Source: Gemmatimonadota bacterium
GTDB taxonomy: Bacteria > Latescibacterota > UBA2968 > UBA8231
DNA length: 56,795 nucleotides
Direction: 5' to 3'
NCBI GenBank assembly: GCA_002712305.1
Contig: PATE01000084.1
Span: 1 to 56,795 of the forward strand
Notes under the pieces: generated by a model
Database searches by the model: none
What the model saw: the letters and a program-made list of their open reading frames with translations, nothing else
What the model was told of the DNA's origin: nothing
Made by a program: the position numbers and the translations under genes
Shown here: positions 51,721-56,795 of the stretch, one piece after another
Numbering within the stretch: the first letter of the stretch is position 1
How the letters are laid out: the number at the start of each line of letters is the position of its first letter

Positions 51721-52157
51721 CGGCCGCCGATGTGGAAGCCTATCTGCACGAACACATTCCCCAGTCGATCTCGATGGGTGTGCGTGTGGCGAGTCTCGAT
51801 GAGCGGGGCGTGCGACTGACGGCGCCCCTCTCCCCCAATATCAACCACAGGGGTACCGTCTTTGGGGGCAGTGCCGCTGCCGTGGCCATGCTCGCCGGCT
51901 GGGCGCTCGTTCACGCGCACCTAGCTGGACGACCGGGTGTCCGCCTGGTCATCCGGCGGCAACAGATGGAATTCGATGCACCCATCGATGGCGACTTTGA
52001 CGCGGTTTGCGAAGATCCGGGAGACGAGGGGTGGGCGCAGTTCGAACGCGGCCTGGAGCACATGGGAAAGGGACGCGTTCAGTTGCGCGTCCGACTAAAC
52101 CGTGGCGCAGCCGACCTGGCCACCTTTGACGGTGTGTACGTCGCCGTGAGCGCGTGA
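51717..52157 (+). CDS. YiiD C-terminal-like thioesterase (hotdog-fold) protein
   Basis: The 146-residue protein carries MGVRVASLDERGVRLTAPLS, then PNINHRGTVFGGSAAAVAML and AGWALVHAHLA, typical of the YiiD_C putative-thioesterase hotdog fold. No GNAT domain is fused in front, as it is in E. coli YiiD. The GTG start overlaps the dehydrogenase stop. Substrate is probably an acyl-CoA thioester. It ends 24 bases before the PhyH ATG. Confidence 0.85.
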   Translation: MTAADVEAYLHEHIPQSISMGVRVASLDERGVRLTAPLSPNINHRGTVFGGSAAAVAMLAGWALVHAHLAGRPGVRLVIRRQQMEFDAPIDGDFDAVCEDPGDEGWAQFERGLEHMGKGRVQLRVRLNRGAADLATFDGVYVAVSA

Positions 52158-52181
52158 CGTCACGACAGGAGACGAACGATC

Positions 52182-53048
52182 ATGACGGGACTGAGTAGCG
52201 AGCAGGTGACGAGATTCCGAGAGGATGGGTATCTCCTCCTAGAAGACGCCTTCGATGCAGATGTGCTGGACGGGCTACAGACAGAACTGACCGAACGCAT
52301 CGATCGATGGTGTGAACAGGCCCTCGGCGAGGGCCTGCTGAGCGACCTGCTGCCGGATGCCCCCTTCGACAAGCGGCTGGCTCTCTTGAGCGAGCAACTC
52401 GAAAACCCGGGGCCGTTGCTGGCCGTGGTCGGCGGAAAACTACGCACGGCGGGGATGTTTCAGATTCTCACACACCCCGATCTGCTCGACATCGTCGAGT
52501 CCGTCATCGGCCCCGAAATCCTCGCCCATCCGCAGTTCAATTCGCGCGCCAAACTGCCCCACCAGGACGCCTCGGTCGTGCCCTGGCATCAGGATCTTGG
52601 ATATCTCGAAGCCGACGCAGAAGAGACCTTTATGGTCAATTTCTGGATACCCCTCGTGGATGCGACCGAAGAGAACGGCTGTATGGAGGTGATCTCCGGC
52701 TCTCACAGAGCCCCCCTCATCGCCCACGCGCCGGGGATGGGTCCAGGGGGCAACTTCAAGGGCGTCGACGATGATCAGTTGCCGCCGGGCGACCGGGTCA
52801 TGTGCGCCGTGCGCCGCTGCGGCGTCGTGCTGATTCAGCACAAGACGATCCATCGGTCGGTACCGAATGTGTCTGATCACATTCGCTGGTCTCTCGACCT
52901 GCGGTATTCCGATCCGCGCCAACCCACGGGGCGGGACAACGTGCCGGGGTTCATCGCCCGATCTGCCGAACATCCGGACGAAATCTGTCATTCCGTGGGC
53001 CAGTGGCAGTCGATCGTAGCCGCCGCCGGCGCGCCCTCTGGGACGTAA
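52182..53048 (+). CDS. Phytanoyl-CoA dioxygenase (PhyH) family protein
   Basis: A 288-residue oxygenase. The metal site is VPWHQDLGYLEAD (His-x-Asp) and HKTIHRSVPNVSDHIRWSLD (distal His and Arg). The N-terminal REDGYLLLEDAFDADVLDGL matches the family start. The layout GCMEVISGSHRAPLIAH resembles the PhyH enzymes of polyketide and ectoine-like pathways. It follows a thioesterase-like gene, so the pair may process an acyl or acid metabolite. Substrate unknown. A 190-base gap with operator-like repeats follows. Confidence 0.9.
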   Translation: MTGLSSEQVTRFREDGYLLLEDAFDADVLDGLQTELTERIDRWCEQALGEGLLSDLLPDAPFDKRLALLSEQLENPGPLLAVVGGKLRTAGMFQILTHPDLLDIVESVIGPEILAHPQFNSRAKLPHQDASVVPWHQDLGYLEADAEETFMVNFWIPLVDATEENGCMEVISGSHRAPLIAHAPGMGPGGNFKGVDDDQLPPGDRVMCAVRRCGVVLIQHKTIHRSVPNVSDHIRWSLDLRYSDPRQPTGRDNVPGFIARSAEHPDEICHSVGQWQSIVAAAGAPSGT

Positions 53049-53151
53049 GTTTCCTACTTCCAATTACTTACACCCCTCTATAGCGCTGCGCACCGGCACG
53101 GCGATTTCTGAAAAAACTGGGATGTCTGTGTCCCTTTTGCTGTTTCCTGCA

Positions 53152-53183
53152 TGTCTATTGTGTAGACACGTCTACTGTGTAGA
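53152..53183 (+). promoter_or_regulatory. Two tandem dyads, likely operators before the VOC gene
   Basis: TGTCTA-TTGTG-TAGACA (53152-53168) and TCTAC-TGT-GTAGA (53171-53183) are adjacent inverted repeats. Their starts are 19 bases apart, nearly two helical turns. They sit 55 bases before the VOC gene ATG at 53238. A TetR/GntR/MarR-type regulator binding two sites is plausible. No regulator gene lies nearby. Confidence 0.5.
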
Positions 53184-53237
53184 AGTGACGCATGGCGTCC
53201 TTCAAAACTCACCCCCCTTTTCTCGAGCGAGGACATC

Positions 53238-53611
53238 ATGGAGAAACAATTCTGCCACATGGAGCTACAGACGGGCGACGTCGACAAGGCACGTGATTTC
53301 TATACGGGCCTGTTTGCATGGACGGTTCAAGGATGCCCATGGGCGATTTCACCTACACGATGCTGAAGACGGCCGCCGGCGAAAACGAGATGGGCGGTGG
53401 AATCATGCAGAAGGCGTCCCCGGACATGCCGACGCAGTGGCTCTCGTATGTGCTGGTCGAAGACGTGGATGCGTCTCAGAGCAAGGCGAAGGAATTGGGC
53501 GGCCAGGTGATCGTCGAGAAAACACCGGTGGAGAATATGGGAACCTTCGGTGTTGTGACCGACCCGACGGGCGCTGCCATCGGCCTGTGGCAGCCGGCGA
53601 AGAAGGACTGA
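53238..53611 (+). pseudogene. VOC-family (glyoxalase/extradiol fold) protein with a frameshift
   Basis: The first half reads MEKQFCHMELQTGDVDKARD and FYTGLFAWTV from ATG 53238. The second half reads MPMGDFTYTMLKTAAGENEM, VLVEDVDASQSKAKELGGQV and TDPTGAAIGLWQPAKKD in another frame. The break is near 53330, where one base is missing. The corrected product is about 124 residues with one betaalphabetabetabeta pair, the usual small VOC module. Its role is unknown; it could be a dioxygenase, isomerase or fosfomycin-type resistance protein. Confidence 0.75.
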
Positions 53612-53624
53612 CCGATCTACAGCG

Positions 53625-53747
53625 ATGGTGGGGGGCGGCGCTCGACGCCGGCGATCCCGAGCCTGGTTTGAACGCGCGCGCCAGCTCACCGATTCGCGCT
53701 CCCTCAAGGAACTTCTCGACCGCAAGCTGCGCAGCACCTTCAGCTGA
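53625..53747 (+). CDS. Doubtful 40-residue Arg-rich frame
   Basis: ATG 53625 to TGA 53747 reads MVGGGARRRRSRAWFERARQ, then SRSLKELLDRKLRSTFS. It could be a small basic protein, or the 3' remnant of a larger gene, since the tail AWFERARQLTDSRSLKELLD is an ordered helix. I do not recognise a family. No ribosome site is visible. Confidence 0.2.
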   Translation: MVGGGARRRRSRAWFERARQLTDSRSLKELLDRKLRSTFS

Positions 53748-53880
53748 CGCTCCGCACGGCCCGGCGCTCTTGTAGAGATTTCGATCGCGCTCTACTCTTG
53801 CAATCGCGACTCAATAGCCTCCCGCGGAAAGCCTCGATGCTCGAGATCAGACAGTCCTCCGAAGATGTATTTCCCTCCCG

Positions 53881-54849
53881 ATGAAACAGCTGCAGATCAT
53901 TGCTCCCGGTCAGGCCGAATGGCAGGACGCGGACGTCCCTACGCCCGGTACGGGTGAGGTATTGCTGAAGATCCGCGCCATCACGACGTGCCCCCACTGG
54001 GACCTGCGCCTGATGTCCGGGGACCCCATGTTTCCCGGGGCACGGCTGACCTATCCGATCACACCGGGTCAACCGGGCCACGAATTGGTGGGAGATGTCG
54101 TGGAAGTGGGCCCGGGCGTCGAAGATCTCTACGTAGGAGCTCGAGTGGCCGCCTGGCAGGATCGAGGTGCCGACGTGCGGCTCGGCGGATACGCCCAGTT
54201 CGTGCCCTTCGCCGCCGCCTCTCTGCTGGAAGTCGGCAGCGAGCTTGCGCCAGAGTCGATCGCATCACTCGAACTGGCCATGTGTCTGCAGGTGAGTTTC
54301 GACCGCCTGATCGAGCGCGGCGGTACAGAGGGCAAATCCGTCGCCATCGGCGGACTCGGCCCGGCGGGTATCATCGGTTGTCAGTTGGCCCGGGCCTGGG
54401 GCGCCACGCGCGTCGTGGCCGTCGATCCCGTCGCCGAACGACGCGAACTGGCTCTTTCCGTCGGCGCAGACGCCGCCGTCGAACCAACAGAGGCCGACTT
54501 CGTCTCTTCCGAAGATGGTCCTGTGGACATCTCTGTTGACTGCGCCGGAGCCGCTGCATCCGTCGAGTTTCTCATGGATCACACCAAGGATGCCGTAGCG
54601 CTGTTCGGTGTGTTACGGGATGACGTCGCCTATGGTTGGCGACACTGGCGCGGGCAACTCGACATCATCGGTTATGGACGACACAATCGCGAGGCTGCCG
54701 AGCGCGCCCTGACCCTCATTGAGGACGGACGTCTCGACCTGAAGCCAATCGTGACACACACGCTGCCGCTGTCGAGGTATTCGGATGGGGTGAAACTGCT
54801 GCACTCGCAAGAAGCGCTGAAGGTGTGCTTCCTCCCCTGGGAGGAGTAG
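53881..54849 (+). CDS. MDR-family (zinc-type) alcohol dehydrogenase
   Basis: A 322-residue medium-chain dehydrogenase. The GHE motif is in GQPGHELVGDVVEVGPGVE, and the nucleotide motif in SVAIGGLGPAGIIGCQLARA. The catalytic zinc Cys of ADH is replaced (ITTCPHWDLRLMSGD) and the structural zinc cysteines are absent, so this is likely a sorbitol/threonine-dehydrogenase relative or a zinc-free MDR. It has about 134 bases of non-coding sequence before it. Substrate unknown; sugar alcohols are plausible in this context. Confidence 0.87.
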   Translation: MKQLQIIAPGQAEWQDADVPTPGTGEVLLKIRAITTCPHWDLRLMSGDPMFPGARLTYPITPGQPGHELVGDVVEVGPGVEDLYVGARVAAWQDRGADVRLGGYAQFVPFAAASLLEVGSELAPESIASLELAMCLQVSFDRLIERGGTEGKSVAIGGLGPAGIIGCQLARAWGATRVVAVDPVAERRELALSVGADAAVEPTEADFVSSEDGPVDISVDCAGAAASVEFLMDHTKDAVALFGVLRDDVAYGWRHWRGQLDIIGYGRHNREAAERALTLIEDGRLDLKPIVTHTLPLSRYSDGVKLLHSQEALKVCFLPWEE

Positions 54850-54857
54850 AACGCGAA

Positions 54858-55097
54858 CTACAGCTTGATGGCGGCGATGATCGAGCCGGCCACGAGGCCA
54901 TGGCCGGCGACATTCCACATCATCATCGAGTGGAAGCGAGAGTTCATCTTCTCTTCAAACGCGAGGAACCTCCCGTCCACGGCAGAGAACTTCCAGAAGA
55001 GTCTCTCTTCCACTCCCGAGATCTTGTCTTCCAGGCGCGCAAATCTCTCCTCAACTCGCTCCTCGAAGCGCGTCATTCGGTCTTCGAGTCGGGTCAT
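54858..55097 (-). CDS. Coiled-coil protein with C-terminal membrane segment
   Basis: A 79-residue protein. The N-terminal ~45 residues are a heptad-rich coiled coil (MTRLEDRMTRFEERVEERFA, then KISGVEERLFWKF), and the C-terminus (GHGLVAGSIIAAIKL) is a short membrane helix. It overlaps the small gene at 55094 by 4 bases (ATGA). In the same strand and order, the two together would read like one DUF1640/coiled-coil protein, so they may be a single gene split by a frameshift. Confidence 0.6.
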   Translation of the reverse strand: MTRLEDRMTRFEERVEERFARLEDKISGVEERLFWKFSAVDGRFLAFEEKMNSRFHSMMMWNVAGHGLVAGSIIAAIKL

Positions 55098-55213
55098 CCT
55101 ATGCTCGGAACGGCGATCGCCGTCCGAAGGTCCTGAATATCCTCGCGCAGATATGAGATGCCCCAGTGCATGTCCTGTGTCGCGGGTTCGGGGTTGGATG
55201 GCGTGTCAGACAC
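55094..55213 (-). CDS. Short 39-residue protein, possible first half of the coiled-coil gene
   Basis: GTG 55213 has AAGGAG six bases upstream. It encodes VSDTPSNPEPATQDMHWGIS and YLREDIQDLRTAIAVPSIG. The HWGISYLREDIQDLR stretch is the usual N-terminal start of coiled-coil DUF proteins. A neighbouring frame continues DGDRRSEHRMTRLEDR without a break, suggesting one protein of about 118 residues with a one-base shift. Confidence 0.5.
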   Translation of the reverse strand: MSDTPSNPEPATQDMHWGISYLREDIQDLRTAIAVPSIG

Positions 55214-55354
55214 GGAGTTCTCCTTCAGGGTACCACGGTCCATGATGGAAAGCACGATTCTGCGACTTCTCCTCCGCAATCACCGTACTCGTCGATCGCT
55301 CGACGTCTCACTGGTGTTTGGGAGCGTAGACCGTGTCATCTGGGAGTCACTCGC

Positions 55355-56050
55355 GTGAAAGACTCGACTCAGCTCATCTCGATTCCCGCCGGCGCCTTCC
55401 GTATGGGCGCTCACAACGGCGGGAAAAATGAACAACCTGTCCGCTCCGTCTCTGTAGACGCCTTCTCCATCGCCGCGACGCCGGTCACACGAGACCAGTA
55501 CGCGCGCTTCATCGAAGCCACCGGACACAAACCACCCGACAGCTGGACCGATCCCCGCTTCACCGATCCACAGCAACCCGTGGTCTCCGTAACCTGGTTC
55601 GATGCCACCGCCTACTGCGAATGGCTTAGCGAGCAGATCGAAGGTTCGGTGCGCCTTCCCACCGAGGCTGAACGAGAGAAGGCCGCCCGCGGTGGCGCAG
55701 AAGGCCTGGACTACCCCTGGGGCAACGACCTGTCGGATTGGATGGATCCACATCATCGGGGCGACGACGTTGAGCGACCCAACCGGGTGGGCCAGGATCC
55801 TCCGAATGGCTTCGGACTGCACAACATGGGCGATCTCGTGCACGAATGGTGCAGCGACTGGTATGACGCGAAGTACTACGCCGTCGCACCCAAGACCAAC
55901 CCCCAGGGCCCGGAGACGGGAGTGCGTCGATCATCCCGGGGAGGATCGTGGCGTCACGCGATCAAGGTGACGCGCTGCGCCGCGCGATCCAGTATTCTGC
56001 CCGACCGGCGCCTGGCCGACTACGGATTCCGCCTCGCCGCCGATGGCTGA
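55355..56050 (+). CDS. FGE/SUMF1-family protein lacking the catalytic cysteine pair
   Basis: A 231-residue formylglycine-generating enzyme-like protein: FRMGAHNGGKNEQPVRSVSV at the start, VVSVTWFDATAYCEWLSEQI, RLPTEAEREKAARGG, NMGDLVHEWCSDWYD, and a final RRSSRGGSWRHAIKVTRCAA with DYGFRLAADG. True FGEs carry two cysteines after GGS(Y/W) that bind copper, and here that stretch is WRHAIKVTRC, with only one Cys. It probably does not make formylglycine. The GTG start has GGGAG nine bases upstream. Possible relatives include EgtB-type sulfoxide synthase or unknown enzymes. Confidence 0.8.
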   Translation: MKDSTQLISIPAGAFRMGAHNGGKNEQPVRSVSVDAFSIAATPVTRDQYARFIEATGHKPPDSWTDPRFTDPQQPVVSVTWFDATAYCEWLSEQIEGSVRLPTEAEREKAARGGAEGLDYPWGNDLSDWMDPHHRGDDVERPNRVGQDPPNGFGLHNMGDLVHEWCSDWYDAKYYAVAPKTNPQGPETGVRRSSRGGSWRHAIKVTRCAARSSILPDRRLADYGFRLAADG

Positions 56051-56053
56051 GCT

Positions 56054-56785
56054 TCACGCGCGTAGTGCCCTCCTGGCGAGTTGTTCGTAGAGCGGCTGAC
56101 ATTCCTTCAACAGCGGCCGCAGAGCATCAGGAAAGGGTTCCTTCTTCGGCACATACGGCTGAAAGCCCGTCGATCGGTGCACACTCGCATACCAGTGCGG
56201 CGCCCAGACACCGTCCTCGTCGCGAGGCCCGGCGTCCCACTGCAACATGCTTTCGTCGAAGGTGAGACCGATCCGTTCACACAGCTGTCTCAATACAGAG
56301 GGCGGATCGCGCAGAGTCTCGCGCGAATCGAGCACCGTCGGCTCCTGACCGATCTCGTGCAGCGCCTCGAGAAGCTCGAGGTGCTGGGGATACCCCGTAT
56401 CGCGTAGTGAAGGGGTTTCCACCTGCTGCTGATACGACGGCAGCATGTCCACGGGGTCGCGCGTGAGAATGACATTCATCGTCTTGGCGAGGAATCCGAG
56501 ATCCAATTCGACGAGATGGTGCGTCATCTGTTTCAAAAAGAGCACCTGTCGATCACAGGGGCCGAGAATCACATCGCGGACGACGGCTTCCCCATCGTTG
56601 TCCTGCGAGGCGAGCACCTCATCGGCGGCGGGGTGATACTGTTGCGCAGGCGTGTGAGACAGGTAGTGGGCGTAGAGGGGTTCGTCGACGACGCGGGTAT
56701 CGGGCCGTTGTGCGAAGGAATACATCAAGGCTGTGGAGATGTTTCGTGGACCACTCCAGACGTTGATGCGCAGCACCTGCGTCAC
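56054..56785 (-). CDS. Sulfotransferase-family protein
   Basis: A 243-residue protein whose opening VWSGPRNISTALMYSFAQRP resembles the PAPS 5'-phosphosulfate loop of sulfotransferases. RDPVDMLPSYQQQVE matches the 3'-phosphate loop (Arg and Ser) of the same family. The C-terminal part has no further PAPS motif. The family also covers uncharacterised bacterial enzymes that may act on sugars. The coding region is complete except that only ten bases are left upstream, so no promoter is visible. It converges on the FGE-like gene with a 3-base gap. Confidence 0.8.
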   Translation of the reverse strand: MTQVLRINVWSGPRNISTALMYSFAQRPDTRVVDEPLYAHYLSHTPAQQYHPAADEVLASQDNDGEAVVRDVILGPCDRQVLFLKQMTHHLVELDLGFLAKTMNVILTRDPVDMLPSYQQQVETPSLRDTGYPQHLELLEALHEIGQEPTVLDSRETLRDPPSVLRQLCERIGLTFDESMLQWDAGPRDEDGVWAPHWYASVHRSTGFQPYVPKKEPFPDALRPLLKECQPLYEQLARRALRA

Positions 56786-56795
56786 TGCGTTTTGG

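Noticed and set aside
55166-55354. Upstream extension of the FGE-like protein
   Set aside because: It overlaps the coiled-coil gene on the other strand and has no signal or conserved sequence; GTG 55355 has GGGAG upstream.
1-56795. tRNA, rRNA, CRISPR array or insertion sequence
   Set aside because: No cloverleaf, regular repeat-spacer array, transposase or terminal inverted repeats could be seen. A covariance or repeat search would be needed to exclude a divergent one.

Overview
Composition, gene content and layout suggest a GC-rich, heterotrophic, sponge- or sediment-associated bacterium of the Latescibacterota/Poribacteria type. This placement is inferred from the gene families: four phytanoyl-CoA dioxygenase (PhyH) paralogues plus a fifth fragment, two GH29 fucosidases, a GH51 arabinofuranosidase, sulfatases, an FGE-like protein, a sulfotransferase-like protein, FG-GAP and HEAT/CBM9-like proteins, and several toxin-antitoxin pairs. 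There is no 16S gene or tRNA to settle it.

Layout. 1-11609 (minus): a damaged block (methyltransferase start, SGNH hydrolase, GNAT and P-loop kinase, the last three frameshifted), then a THUMP methyltransferase, ASCH protein, arylamine N-acetyltransferase, DUF2568 membrane protein, a LanC-like 3' fragment beside an AT-rich MORN patch, PhyH, a secreted repeat protein, GH29, PhyH and a sialidase-like propeller. 11664-12383 (plus): an AviRa-like methyltransferase. 12432-17396 (minus): a large protein ending in a MIP18/DUF59 domain, a TolB-like propeller, a frameshifted LysE exporter, an amidase, and a PhyH-ParB chimera. 17870-26041 (plus): sugar-acid dehydratase, Phd/PIN pair, FG-GAP protein, a 54-residue Cys/Lys-rich protein, GH51, and a 610-residue unknown. 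26142-29797 (minus): a cytochrome/receiver chimera, a sulfatase without its active site, a CE15-like esterase and an RraA-like protein. 30208-31275 (plus): M42 peptidase. 31316-40920 (minus): phosphoesterase, uronate-dehydrogenase-like SDR, TPR-like lipoprotein, FliN/FliG remnant, Bax inhibitor-1 protein, TrmO, desaturase, sulfatase remnant, M19 dipeptidase, HEAT/CBM9-like lipoprotein, SDR, HicAB. 41175-54849 (plus): secreted GH29, Ldh_2 dehydrogenase, second Phd/PIN pair, Gfo/Idh/MocA, MFS, a 926-residue glycosidase-like protein, two PhyH, 2-hydroxyacid dehydrogenase, thioesterase-like protein, VOC protein and MDR dehydrogenase. 54858-56785: a coiled-coil protein, FGE-like protein and sulfotransferase-like protein.

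Taken together, the intact genes read as dispersed catabolism of fucosylated, arabinosylated and uronate-containing glycans: GH29 x2, GH51, a CE15-like esterase, sialidase-like and TIM-barrel proteins, then uronate dehydrogenase, IlvD/Edd dehydratase, an RraA-like lyase and several NAD(P) oxidoreductases.

Two kinds of damage stand out. One is single-base frameshifts (SGNH, GNAT, kinase, LysE, HicB, VOC and perhaps the coiled-coil gene). The other is a set of deletion-type junctions that fuse the 5' end of one gene to the 3' end of another, or excise a gene's core (LanC/MORN, PhyH/ParB, cytochrome-like/REC, sulfatase, FliN/FliG, sulfatase remnant). Whether these are real genome erosion or assembly error cannot be told from the sequence alone. 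It is the most important question for a reader of this window.
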